Part shown: in pieces, positions 50,001 to 60,776 of the stretch | How positions within the stretch are numbered: the stretch's first letter is position 1 | Layout of the letters: every line of letters starts with the position of its first letter | Origin: Tubiluchus corallicola | Lineage: Eukaryota > Priapulida > Priapulimorpha > Priapulimorphida > Tubiluchidae | Assembly: GCA_030141605.1 (NCBI GenBank) | Contig: JAQGDQ010002377.1 | Location: forward strand, 310,001 to 374,000 | Length of the DNA stretch: 64,000 nucleotides | Direction: 5' to 3' | The notes under the pieces: generated by a model | The model's input: the letters and a program-made list of their open reading frames with translations, nothing else | Database searches by the model: none | What the model was told of the DNA's origin: nothing | Program-made: the position numbers and the translations under genes

Positions 50001-52574
50001 AGATGCTTACAAATTTTCAAAGTGGGCTAAGTAATTTTGTAGGTTCAGTGTCTACCTCAATTTTAATAAACTAGATTGATTTGGGTACCGCCATAAGCGC
50101 CACGGTAAGTAGTCACTGCTGATGAATGCAGGACGCCGGCTTGCAAAATATCCAAATGAAAAAAATGGTGAAATGCAGACATTCAAAAACTTCTTTTGCA
50201 CTTTCACTCGTAGAAGAAGAAGTCAGAGTGATTATTTTCAGACTTTTCTCATTTATCATGTTACGTTTTGCTGATGCATTCATTAGATTCGTTAGGTTTT
50301 AAATTCTGACAAACTCTTGACAAAATTCTGACTGTATCGGATTCTGCTTAAATTTGCAGTTTTATTACATTTTGTTAAATTAATTCTATGTAAGAGATGA
50401 TTGTAATTGACCAATACGTCTTAAGCACTCTCATTTAAAGTCTGAACGTTGTAAATGCCAATCAGCTTCGTTTTTATGGTAATCACCCATTCCGCCAGTT
50501 AGCATTTCGCCAGTTGTAGTTAGAAATAGTAAAGTAAGCATTTAAATAGTACTGCACTTCGCCAGCGCAGCATTTCGCTAGTGCATCATTTCACCACTGT
50601 GCCATTTCGCCAGGTGATATTAGAGATAGCGCTGTAAATATTTAAATAATCCTGGCGAAAGAATAGACTGACGGATGATAGGCTGGCTAAACGATAGACT
50701 GACGAAATGATACACTGGCGAATTGTGCCCAAGCGAAGTGACATACAACTGCATCTTTTGTCCCTCCTCAAGAGTTTCAGCTCATGCATCACTCCTATAA
50801 TCTTCTTGCTTTATTTAAAGAGATTTACTGGAGCATTTATTATTTTGATAAGAGATTGAGACATACGAGCAGAAACTGTCTATAACGATGCTGATCGCAT
50901 TCAAAAATAGCAGTAAGAGTCATTAATAATTTGTGTTTCCTCGAAGAGTTCGTTTATGGAATAATGCCCTAGCTGATTAAGCAAATAATTCACAATGTAG
51001 AACATTTGCTCAAAATAAAAGTATACTTTGCAAACATTTGGTTATTGGTAGCCACAAATTTTTCAATTTTCTTACCTATTTGGAGATCTAAGAGATTGAT
51101 TAACTTTGCATCTATGATTTTAAATTCATGCAGAATAATATTACACTTTATCAATTGACTAGAGTAAAGATGTGTTGTTTATTTTTATTTTATTTTATTT
51201 CACATTCAATAAAAATATACATTAAAAAAACAAACTATAAAACATTAAAAACATGAATGTGAGGAGAGACGTAAAGAGACAAGCTGTTTACATGCGCCTA
51301 TCGTACACAAGCCATTTATCAAAATTCTATCTAATGTTGAAAAGTTTAGAACTGCCCGCAGTGACCAAAGGTGCATCATTTACCGGACTGGATAGGGAGT
51401 TCCACATTTGAACGACACGGTTAGAGAAGAAAACCCCAGAACCTCTTTTATTCGTCCTTCGCGAGACAAAAAGCTAACGTAACAATTACTTATTTATGTG
51501 CTGCATCTTTACCTGTAAGACATGTAAATAAATATAAATGAGTAAATAAAATACGTAAATAAATGTTGTCTTTGCTTTTGTCAGCTTAAATTTTTTACCC
51601 GAAGGTTAAAATATATGTCTTGGGAATTTTTTGCTCAAACAAAACGTTAATTTGTGATTAGCGTTTTGACCATGAACATAGAAATTATAGCAATTTTTTT
51701 CTTTTCTTTTATGCAAGACAGGAAATTTACTGCAATTTCTTTTGGCTATACAAGCAACGCGCAACGTATTGGCATTATACGTAGTTTTAATTGCAACAAC
51801 ATAAACTAAACGGTCCATTACGTTAAGGCTTAGGTTCCTGTGAAACCCTTGTGACCTTGTAAGCTTGGCAGCAGTAAAAGTTTTATTACTTAGTTTGCTA
51901 ATTTTAGATTTCCGGTATTCCGACAAGATAATAAGCTCGTAACTCGACGAGTGGCCTATATGTTACAGGTTTCTTAAAATTCCTATGCATTTCATATAAC
52001 TGATTAACTGGCTGACTGAAATACTATAGATTTTGAATGAAAGTGATTTACAAGTTATAGCCGGCACATCAGACCATAAGGCTTGTATACCTCTGTATAG
52101 CCTCTGTTTCTTTCTCCGTCCGCCCGTCCATCTACCTTTTTAGCTATCTGTCTCTCTGTCTGTCATTTGTTTGTTTGTCTGTTTGCCTGTCTGTCTGTCT
52201 GCCTGCCTGCCTGTCTCTCTGTCTGTCTGTCTGCCTGCCTGCCTGTCTCTCTGTCTGTCCGTCTGTCTGTCTGTCCGTCCGTCCGTCCGTCCGTCCGTCC
52301 GTCCATCCATCCATCCATCCATCAATCCATCTATTTATCTATCTATCTATCTATCCATCTATCTATCCAACCGACCTACCAACAAATCGAATTTAAATTC
52401 GCACATCCCCTAAAATAAAATTGCCATTATACAAAATGTCTAGGAACAGTACACTACGAATCCAAGAATTACACATTATGCCCGGACACACATTAGCGTT
52501 ATATATATTATGCCTATGAAAAGTGTAGAAGGAACTAAGTTAGACACTTTACCTGGTTTGTTTTGACTTTCCAT
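35676..52574 (-). CDS. RERG-like Ras-family small GTPase, complete
   Basis: Exons are 52574-52553, 49179-49063, 39303-39247, 38543-38470, 37601-37413, 36460-36313 and 35770-35676: 702 nt, 233 aa, all GT-AG and in phase. The order is a variable N-terminus (1-32), P-loop GKTGVGKS (39-46), [16 protein letters not shown] with the switch I Thr (51-66), DTGGQ switch II (86-90), NKAD (144-147), ECSA (172-175) and a basic RRRSS tail (204-208). [16 protein letters not shown] and RRRSS are typical of RERG, a growth-inhibitory Ras relative without a CAAX lipid site. The end here (KDKDKVHA) also lacks CAAX. Substitutions at the catalytic site are Thr at Ras position 12, Gly at 59 and Ser at 62, while Gln61 is kept. 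The start codon exon encodes only MESQNKP. The intron between exons 2 and 3 is 9.8 kb and full of repeats. Confidence 0.93.
36640..36740 (+). repeat. tRNA-like SINE head
   Basis: TGGTTGCCTATTGG is followed after about 40 bp by CTGATTCAAATCCAG, a good B box and the general layout of a tRNA-derived SINE, in the terminal RERG-like intron. Confidence 0.4.
37135..37215 (-). repeat. tRNA-like SINE head
   Basis: The minus strand has ATCTAGTGCTAAGG (A-box-like), then GATGAGTTCGATACAGC (B box) about 30 bp later. Confidence 0.4.
37903..37944. repeat. (GT)n/(GC)n microsatellite
   Basis: GTGTGTGCGTGCGTGCGTGC-type alternating purine-pyrimidine tract. Confidence 0.85.
40206..40579. mobile_element. hAT-like MITE, family A, copy 1
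   Basis: It starts CAGGGCCGGATTATGACC and ends ATAATCCGGTTCTG, giving inverted repeats of about 14 bp of the CAGGGCCGG type common to hAT elements. The flanking octamers ACTGTACG / ACTGCATT agree at 5 of 8 positions, a possible decayed 8-bp target duplication. Internally it shares CTTGACGTAAACTTATTGCA and GAAGGGCTTCAA-like sequence with copies 2 and 3. Confidence 0.75.
41180..42170 (+). pseudogene. LINE 3' fragment
   Basis: The plus strand at about 41260-41380 reads [14 protein letters not shown] and [12 protein letters not shown], the conserved C-terminal end of non-LTR reverse transcriptase ORFs (S-FF-R--R-WN-LP). The following AT-rich part, up to an AATAAA tract near 42160, may be the 3' UTR. 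It lies in the large RERG-like intron. Confidence 0.65.
43439..43806. mobile_element. hAT-like MITE, family A, copy 2
   Basis: It runs from CAGGGCAAGATTATGTCC to GGATAATCCGGCCCTG and is collinear with the 40206 copy (CTTGAAGTGAACTTATTGCA, TTGTTTGTCAATAAAGATAT). Confidence 0.8.
43905..44080. repeat. graded pentanucleotide satellite
   Basis: Successive blocks TTTTA, TTTCA, TCTCA (about 14 units), TCTTA (about 10 units) and TTTTA again. Confidence 0.95.
44598..44690. repeat. GGT trinucleotide repeat
   Basis: Imperfect GGT/AGT/GAT repeat. The surrounding open frames (Gly/Ser-rich on +, His-rich on -) are a consequence of the repeat and have no other domain features. Confidence 0.85.
44865..45465 (+). 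pseudogene. LINE 3' fragment with ACTACTAC tail
   Basis: The plus strand reads [20 protein letters not shown], a typical end of a LINE reverse transcriptase ORF. About 450 bp of 3' UTR follow, then AATAAAGATTTTACTACTAC, a LINE-like tandem tail. Confidence 0.7.
46240..47995. repeat. degenerate ~140-bp satellite with higher-order period
   Basis: A core TCAAATGAAAGGTCTCGATG followed by AGACGAATTGAATGG recurs at about 46562, 46700, 46816, 46967, 47575, 47620, 47758 and 47903. Spacing is mostly 117-151 bp, and each unit is followed by TTGACC-TGACCC sequence. Two divergent lead segments (46245-46560 and 47290-47570) share TTTTGAGCTAGGGCCA and GGTATG-CAGGT, so the array consists of two larger units of about 1 kb. 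Confidence 0.85.
48840..48945. repeat. (TATCTG)/(CATCTA)n hexanucleotide repeat
   Basis: Graded TATCTA, TGTATC and ACATCT units, just downstream (minus strand) of the GTPase P-loop exon. Confidence 0.85.
49627..49951. mobile_element. hAT-like MITE, family B
   Basis: It begins TAGGGGTTCCCAACCTGGG, a start seen in several animal hAT MITEs, and ends AAAGATCCCCTG. The flanking octamers CTTTGCAG / CTTTACAA agree at 6 of 8 positions, as expected for an old 8-bp hAT target duplication. It lies in intron 1 of the RERG-like gene. Confidence 0.65.
50490..50735. repeat. imperfect palindrome built on TTTCGCCAG
   Basis: The left half carries repeated CATTTCGCCAGT-like words; the right half carries their reverse complement (ACTGACGAAATGA, ACACTGGCGAATTG). 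ATTTAAATA-type words lie near the middle. The segment could fold into a long imperfect hairpin. Confidence 0.7.
51185..51480 (-). pseudogene. LINE 3' fragment, minus strand
   Basis: The minus strand reads [20 protein letters not shown], then [20 protein letters not shown]: the FF-R---WN-LP C-terminal signature of LINE reverse transcriptases, with stops. Confidence 0.7.
52105..52372. repeat. graded tetranucleotide satellite (TCTG/CCTG/TCCG/TCCA/TCTA)
   Basis: Uninterrupted 4-bp periodicity with unit sequence changing in blocks. It lies 180 bp from the first exon of the RERG-like gene, on its 3' side, within intron 1. Confidence 0.95.
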
Positions 52575-52799
52575 TAAATGCCTAGGCATTGTATAGAATA
52601 CCCGGTTTCACACTGCCTGTAAAATATACACAGTACAGCCACTCGAAGGCGTTGGACAAGCGCTCAGACGCTCAGGCAGATAACATACCAAATTGCACAC
52701 AAAATCGTCAGTGACATTATTATCACTTAAATTAGGCACTTTTTCCCAATAATTATAAATGACTAGTTAATTTTTACATCTTTTCACACTGAACGTCAA

Positions 52800-53080
52800 G
52801 GTGTACTAAATGTTGACCGTTGCGGCGGGACCGGAATTTACATACATCAAGGATAATCCTCTTGAATGACACACTGGACCGACAGAAATGTCTTTGCCAC
52901 GTTGGATATGCCAAGGACATACGCATACATCCTCCCTCAATGACAGAAATCCCGAGAAGCCGTGTTACAGACGAAACTGACTAAAAGAAGTATTCCCGGG
53001 TGGCTGCCCATCCATTTACTAATCAGATTGCATCGCTTAACTTCTGTTGCTAACCTGGTAGCCTAACCATAAACACCGGC
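52800..53080 (-). mobile_element. 5S-rRNA-derived SINE (SINE3-like) or 5S pseudogene
   Basis: The minus strand from 53080 reads like a 5S rRNA gene. It shows GAAGTTAAGC (box A region), CTGATTAGTAAATGGATGGG (intermediate element and start of box C) and CACCCGGGAATAC, in the spacing of eukaryotic 5S RNA. The 5' third is more diverged and about 12 bp short. About 190 bp of unrelated sequence to 52800 may be the SINE body. It lies a few hundred bp upstream of the GTPase start codon. Confidence 0.7.
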
Positions 53081-54820
53081 TTCTTCCGAACGTTAAAAAA
53101 TCTGGGTAAATAACGTACAAAGATAGAAACGTTCTTTAAGTGTTCCATGGTCATAATTTAAATAACTTCTTGGCAACACGTCTTTGCCGAATAAATACGC
53201 ACAGGATTGTAAAAATGACAATAAATTGAAAAGGTCACATTCTGCATCATTAACGCCAAGACGAGCGGACGCTGACGCATAATAAGTTTTCCAATAAAGC
53301 TTTTACGACTTTTCTGCGTTATCTGTTAAACCTCATCAAAGAACTCGTTAATTATTCATTAATTACTGCGGATATAAAACTAAGCACAAATTAGAGGCCT
53401 GTTAGAGTGAAGAAAAGACCACTGCGGCCGTCACCTTCAAGCAAATTTTGTCTTTTAGGGGAAATTGTGTTAGGAAATATCTCGATATGAAGCACAATAA
53501 ATAGCAACTGAAATGAGCTGGCGCTTGTCATTGGCGCTTATAGCGATTGCTCAGTTTTTAAATGCCATCACATTGTGCATAATGGCACTATGCTATAGTA
53601 CAGTCCTTAGGCCTAATCAGCGCCGTCTATAAATGTGAATGCTGAACTGTCAGAAGCTTATGTACCTTTAAATTTGGTGGTTTGTTTAACTCAGCAAATG
53701 CGTCTTTGGTATCTGTACGATTAAGGCTAGCAGTATTTCAAAAATTAAGCTGAAAAGTACTTTTTGTAACTGCGTAGTTTGAGTTAGACTTACACGCGTT
53801 GTGTTAGCCTATTAATCTGTGAAAATGAAATGTTCTGATTGGATTGCAAGTGGCAACTTAATATTATTGCGTAATATTAGCTAATATTACTTTGAATAAT
53901 ACGTTGATCAAAACAAGACGGTACGTCAAAGTCCGTATATATGAACATTTAGGCCTTTCCGTACACACTAAGTGACCGCTGAGCAAACCATCTTACTCTC
54001 CCGTGTATGAACAAAGACAAATGACAGATCATCTCACAGCGTTACAAAATTTTACTGTTATAAGTTTTGCTCGAACTGTTTCACAATTTTAAGCAATATC
54101 TAAATAATCAACAATCCAACGTACCTTTAGGCCTACACCTACTTGCTTAAATGACTTCGGGGTGTTCACTAAAAATTATTATCGATGAATATATTTAACT
54201 ACTAGGCTCTGAGTGTTTTTCAAATTTTTTCACTCATTAGATGTCTATCAGAAAATGAAAGAAAGCTCACCATGTTCCTATAGGTGCATTATTATGTTAG
54301 ACTTTTGATAAATCTGGGATTTTTGCAGGATGTGTCTATTGCAAATATCGTTACCCATTACAATTTAGAGAAAAGGTGTTATTTATTTGACATCCATTCA
54401 ACTCTAGTAGGGCGCATTTTTCAACTCAAATCTGCCGTGAAAGCTGGTAAGCTTCTTGATGTGACAACGACGGAATGGCAGTCGAACGACTTAAACCACT
54501 TATTTGAAAAAACAATATTAGTTGTTTTGTAGCAACGAATGTTCATATTGCGCAAAAAGCAGGAAAAGTTAATTTAAGTTTTTGTCGTTTCAAGCCAGTT
54601 GAATGACTTTAGTTAATCGTGTATCAACGCCTATATCATTGGAATCCTCCCAACAATTTACGAAATTACAGCTGCACGGACGGTTTCTAAAGGTGTCGTT
54701 CATGCTTTATCATTTTACGATAAGCTACAAACATAAGGACATTTGATAATAATTTAAAAAAAAACAGAGTAACGTGACCACTAACCTGTCGCAGTTGTTA
54801 TTAAGTAAAACTAACGAGTC
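53081..54820. other. non-coding interval
   Basis: AT-rich sequence, presumably upstream of the RERG-like gene. An open frame at 54284-54532 follows an acceptor-like TTTTTGCAG but matches no family I know. Confidence 0.35.
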
Positions 54821-54824
54821 TTAA

Positions 54825-57055
54825 TCCAACGTTTAAAAACGTTATTGACGTGTTAATCAGCGACACTCAAAAAGGTTTGTTAAAGGGTCGATACATAGCT
54901 GAAAACACAAGACTATTGTACGACATTACTTTACGCAGAAAAAGTGGCATTCCTGGAATTTTGTTATTAATTGATTTTGAAAAGGCATTTGACACCATAG
55001 AGTGAAAATTCATAGACAAAATATTAAACTTTTTAAATTTTGGTGATAATTTTCAAAAATGGATCAGAATTTGTTATAATAATATTGAAAGCTGTGTGCT
55101 TAATAATGGATCATACAGTAGCTTCTTCAAATTGCATCGGGGAAATAGGCAGGGGGACCCTGTCTCGCCATACATTTTCATATTGTGCGTGGAGTTTTTA
55201 GCTTTTGAAATATGTAAAGATGTTAAGAGTATTGTTGAAAATAACAACGAAATAGTCTTAAGCCAATATGCGGATGATACCACAGTTATTCTCATCTGCT
55301 TCACTATTTGCAGCCCATCGTATAGTAAATAATTTTGGTAAATTTTCTGGGTTAAAAATGAATTCTAATAAAACAAAGGCAATTTGGTTCGGTGCCTTAA
55401 GGGGTTCCCAAGCACGCATTTGTAAAAATTTACAGTTGGACTGGACGAATGATATCTTTACAGTTTTGGGAATAAAATTTGATCTGCATAATTTGGAGAA
55501 GATTTTTGATCTGAATTTGAAAGATAAACTTGTTGAAATTCGAAATCTTATAAAAGTTTGGTCCTGGCAATGACTTACGATCTGTGGGCGGATAGCTGTT
55601 TTTAAATCGTTAATATTGTTAAAAATAGTCCATTTGTTACCATCCCTCCCCATTGTGAATTATGAAAAATTTAAACCTATTGAGAAATTAGCATATAAGT
55701 TTGTATGGGGTGGTAAACGAGATAAAGTTAAATAAAAACACTTATGTCCGAAATTTCAGAAGGTGGAGCAAATATGGTGGATTTGGAATCGCTTGCCGAA
55801 TCCTTGAAATCTAAGTGGACTCAAAGGCTAATGACAACAGATGGAACTTGGCAAGAGATAACAAAAAAATTCTTAGAAAAACTGGGTAGAATCCCATTTT
55901 GGAAAATGGAAAAAACTTTCCTAGTAAAGAAGAGTGTAACGTTTGGAAACCCCTTCTGGCAAGATGTAATTATATGCTGGTGTGAAGTATTAAGAAATCC
56001 GATAACTCAAACGGATTATTTAAAACAGACATTATGGTATAATAATAATATAAAGACAAACGTTACTCCTGCGTTCTGTACAACATGTATTGAAAATAAT
56101 GTATTATACGTTAAGGATTTAATGAATGATAATGGAACCGTAATGCCACGTGATCAGTTCATTAGTAAATTTGAAATTGAAGTTGATTTTCTTGAATATT
56201 ACAGTCTTGTCAGTGCAATTCCAAATAGATGGTGCAATGATATTCGAAATGCGGGTGTTAAACAGTGTAGAGCCGAGACTGAAAATCGCGGAACTGAAAA
56301 ACTTGTATCACAAGGCGACTTTAAAACATCGATTGTGTATAAAAAGTTATTATCTCAAAAAAGTCTTCCGCCAATTTCTGAACTGAAATGGTAGGGAAAA
56401 TTCATAAATTATAATATAAATTGGAAAAACGCATATCTGCTTGGTTTCAAATGTACAAAAGATCCTAATAGACGCAATTGCCAGTTTAGTGTTCTGCACA
56501 GAATACTAACCACAAAATCAATAAGGTTGATTCTGACACTTCTAATTTTTGCAATTCGGAAACAGAAACCATATTACATATTCTGTGGGATTGTAATAAA
56601 GTAAAACTCATATGGGAACATTTCAAACAATGGTGGGTGCAAAGTACAAGTAATGCATAAGAAATTGATAAGTCAATTGTAGTTGTTTAAATAAGACCAT
56701 TTTAATAGTAAAATATTATATTTGGTGTACTCGAAGCAAATTACGAATACTGAATTTTAATCATGCAGTGAGCTGTATTAAGTATATGTATAAGGCGGAG
56801 AAATATGTAGGTGCCTATCTTGGGATGCTAGAAAAAGTTGAAGCTAGTTGGTTATCTTTGAAACATATATTCTAATGATTTACTGAACAACCAAAATTGC
56901 CAGATTGTAGTCAATGCATATTTACTGATTGCAACTAATTGCATTCATTGACAGTCAATTAGTGTTTACATTTGTTTAATGTTAATTTAAACGTCTTAGT
57001 TTTTTGTAATTTGTAAAGTATGTTTTGTATTAAATAAAATGTTAAATAAAAAAAG
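54825..57055 (+). pseudogene. 5'-truncated L1/Tx1-like LINE relic
   Basis: Broken reverse transcriptase frames run in order: LISDTQKGLLKGRYIAENTR, LLLIDFEKAFDTI, RGNRQGDPVSPYIFIL, SQYADDTTVIL (catalytic YADD box, with a frame shift just after), FGKFSGLKMNSNKTKAIWFG, FTVLGIKFDL and a later AYKFVWGGKRDK. The C-terminal zinc-knuckle part FCNSETETILHILWDCNKV lies near 56570. The order and motifs are those of the L1/Tx1 clade. Frameshifts and stops make it inactive; the apurinic endonuclease and ORF1 are missing. The 3' end lies near the A-rich tract at 57040-57055. Confidence 0.88.
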
Positions 57056-57294
57056 TAAAATTAACAGAGACTTTTAAGCCAACATTCTCAGCAAACTTAT
57101 AAGTTGATTTGCATGACACGATTTTAATGCAAGAGCTTACTCAACAATAAAGAAGCAAATATGTCAAACTCATACTGCACCTTGTAATGTGACACCAGTA
57201 GGCCTAATTAGTGCATTATACGCCGTGCAGCGAAATGTCACTGCCCAAATGATCTCATTAAAGCAAATCTTTTGATGCGCGCATTGTTATTTTC

Positions 57295-57545
57295 TTAAGA
57301 TGCTGTAGCGTCTTAATGATGATACAGAGATACGATTTCAGTGTTCCAGTCGAGGTTCGAGCCCCGCAGGCTTCAATCCCAGGACACATAAGACCTACCC
57401 TCTATGTTATGTAATATGTGTTACGTGAACTTAACCTGTATTGTTGTAAGTGCAGCAGCCATTATTGCTAATGTTGTATATTAAGTGAATGGCGATAAAC
57501 GCTCTTTACATTTATCTTACACTTTAACTTACAATGTGAAAATTG
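57295..57545 (+). repeat. tRNA-derived SINE candidate
   Basis: TGTAGCGTCTTAATGATG (A-box-like) is followed by GAGGTTCGAGCCCCGC (excellent B box), with a body to about 57545. Confidence 0.55.
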
Positions 57546-58009
57546 TAACTGTATTGTAAGTATAACTATAAAAAGTTGCAAAAATTATTTTATTTTTATT
57601 GCAGAGTATGGTAAATTTATGAACAGAACATAGCGAGGACTTATTGAAACGTACTGTAGTCAAAGATTATGAACAATTGAACATACATGTGATGTATTTT
57701 TACGTCACTGATTTTAACAGACAACATATGCACTAATGGCTGTCACACTTACAACAATTATACAGGTTAAGATGACATAACACAAATGATGTAACATAGA
57801 GAGTAAGCCCTATGTATACTGGCACTGAACCTGCGGATCAAGAGCCTGGACTGTAACACTAAGCATGTTTGCAATCTGCAGCTCAGCTCACCCGGCCACA
57901 GAACACAGGACAAAAGTAAATATTTAAAACATCTAAAGTCTAATATTTTAAACTAAAAATGTTTTTATAGCATCCGAAAACATGTGTCAATCTACACTGA
58001 CTCATTGAA

Positions 58010-58850
58010 GTTCATTGAAGTTTGAATTGCTGTGTTCTTTGCATTACCTCTTTGCTGTGCGAGTATTTTCACAAGAATTATAAGCTGCTATGTTGTCTGC
58101 AATGCCCGTTTGCTCAGCAAGTACTTTCCTATGCACCTGAGCTCTTTATCGGACACATTTATTAGCTAGCCCAACAAAGTTTAAAATGATAAACACAATC
58201 CAGATGAAATTCTGAAAATGAAATACGGTTTTCTGTTGTACTGTTTTCATTACCTCATTGCTTTCCAAGTACTTTTACAAGAATTATAAACTGCTATGCT
58301 CTTTGCAATACCCGTTTGCTCTGCCAGTACTTTCATAATAAGTTGCTGTGCTTTTTGCATTACTTCTTTGCTTTGCAAGCAGTTTCATAATGAATACACG
58401 CTGCTTTGCTATTTGCGTTACCTGTTTGCTCTACGAGTACTTTCGTAACGAGTACAAGTTGTTGTGCTCTTTGCTTTACCTTTTTGCTATGCAAGTACCT
58501 TCACAGTGATTACAAGCTGCTGTCCCCTTTGATTTACAAGTACTTTCATGATGAATACAAGCTGCTGCGCTCGTTGTAATACCCGTTTACTCTACAAATA
58601 CTTTCAGAATGAGTACAAGGTGCTGTGCTCTTTGTATTACTTCTTTGCTCTGTAAGTACTTTCACCAAAATTACAAACTGCTGTGCTCTTTGCATCACCT
58701 CTTTGTTCTGCAAGTATTTTCACGATAAGTACAAGCTGCTATACCCTTTGCAATATCCGTTTGCCCTACAAACACTTTCATAAGTTTATATACGACTGTG
58801 CACTTTCCATGGCCTCTTTGCTCTGCAAGCACTTTCACAAGAAATGCAGA
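58010..58850. repeat. minisatellite of ~59-bp units in two alternating types
   Basis: About a dozen diverged units of the form TACAAGCTGCTGTGCTCTTT, CATTACCTCTTTGCTCTGCA, AGTACTTTCACAATGA. Type a has CATTACCTCTTTGC; type b has CAATACCCGTTTGC. The types mostly alternate, so the real period is a dimer. An unrelated interruption lies at about 58140-58240. Confidence 0.85.
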
Positions 58851-58888
58851 TTAAATTTCTGAGATACAGAGTCCAGCTTTTTCCACGT

Positions 58889-60457
58889 TGTTATGATATA
58901 TATAAATCGTATCTATTTAATCCTGGTCGCAAGTGCCAGTTATGATCTATAAATCTTATGATCCTTTTTATACTGATCTAATACACCAGTTATCTCTTAT
59001 TAATTATTATATCTTGTGATCGTATAGCATTCACTTGATTTATATATCCATTTAAAATTGATTTGAAATTGATTCGCTTCCTATCTTAATTAATCGCCAC
59101 AAGGTGATTTAACACCTGGCTCCTAGGGCTTAAGATTAGTCTATCGGGCGATAATCTAGTCCCTCTAGACTGACTCTACGACTTCGCACTGTGAGAAAAG
59201 TCTTTATCCCAAAAGCTTTCTAGCTTAGCTCCCGCAATTGAGCTTTATTAAATTAATTAATGATTAATACAATGCGAATCTACAGGTTCGTTATCGAATC
59301 TAGTGTTGCTTAACTTTAAACACCTATAAGCATACATGAACTCGTAATTTAAGTCAAAGTGAATACTTTTATTGGTTTACAACAATTACTCTTAGCTAGA
59401 TATTTGTACACGATTTGGTCTTAGACGCTGGTCGGCATTCACAAATAATGTTTTAGCTCCAAGAGATACACGAATAATTCACTTATCAATTTTCCGTGCG
59501 TTGCACTTAAGGTGCTAAATACAATGTGAAGTATACACTTTACAATCAAACCGTATGCTACACTTAAGGTGTCTACTACAATGTGAACTACTACTATGCA
59601 GAGTTACTCTCAAGTTACAAATGCGTTAAGATTACTTAACTCGGTGGAATGGCCAATGCAACTCCCGTACACAAATCCAATGCTTCTGTAAGACTATTCG
59701 TAGATCCAGTGCTCAGATTAGCTGAGGACGTAGAACGATGGTCCACGCTGGTTCGAAACGAAGTCTATACACTTGTCAGATTTCCTGTCGCCTCTCTCTG
59801 GCTCCTCTCTCCCTGATGTTGCTCTCTGCTCGCACCCAACTAACTAACCACCACGTGTCTTCAAACACGGGCTTATAACTCCAAGTTCCGCTTTGCGTAA
59901 TGTCGCGCTGAAACGCAATATGGTGCAATAGGTTAAAGGTGACATCCTTGGCTTTACCCTGCCAAGAAGTTTATGACCATCCAGGTGGTTCAAGAATTCT
60001 TTCTCCTCCGTGGGAAGTTAGCTGCACGCCAGGTCTGTCTTTCAGAACTCCTTGCTCCCAAAGTTTCATCGCAAGCTTGGCGTCGGCCATAAAGCTTTCT
60101 TTCCAAAGAAGTTTTGCTTCTCGCGACTTCTTAATAATTATATATTCTTAAGAATTACGTGTAACTCTGCATATGTTATATAGAGCGTTTATCTACGCTT
60201 GCATAAGGTTATAAACAAGATTACGCTTTCTCTTAATGAACACCTGTTTACCTTCAGTAAACGCAAAAACACACCTGTGAAAATAATTTGCTTCGCATTA
60301 AATCTCGTGCCTTGCCAGCTGAGTGAGTTCATATAATCAATCAATAAATTTATCTTATCAAATCAAAGAGGTATCCGTTTTATCAACTGAATCTAATTCA
60401 GTAGATAATTCTATTAATTAATCACCAAATTACCGATTCATAAATTTATTCATAACA
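58889..60457. mobile_element. probable solo LTR
   Basis: A 1.57-kb non-coding block is bounded by TGTTATGA at the left and TCATAACA at the right: perfect 8-bp inverted ends of TG...CA type. On the minus strand a TTATAAGCCCGTG stretch (TATA-like) precedes a GC-richer part, as expected inside an LTR. No exact target duplication is present (CACGT / TTGTA). CGTTG / CATTG would be one if the ends are shifted by two bases. No internal retrotransposon coding sequence adjoins it. Confidence 0.55.
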
Positions 60458-60776
60458 TTGTACTTTATCGTACTGGGCATACCGTGGTGCATATCTAATA
60501 AGCTCGTCTCTGAGAAATGATCAATGGAACTTCAAGCTATTCTTGAGTACTCCAGAAGCGGGACATTAACGGAAGTTAATCAAAACTTAAGTATACTTGT
60601 GGCATTCTCGATGCAACCACATGCTGTTACATTCGCAGAATATAAATTTCATTGAGATGAAGCACATGCTGTTACATACGTGAACGTGAATTTTATCGAG
60701 ATACTATATAACGCTAATGAGAGATGGTTTTCAATAATAAATTCAATAAAGACTACGCATTATGATAATTTTACAG

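Noticed and set aside
52140-52418. Overlapping ORFs of 61-83 codons on both strands
   Set aside because: They are translations of the TCTG/TCCG tetranucleotide array.
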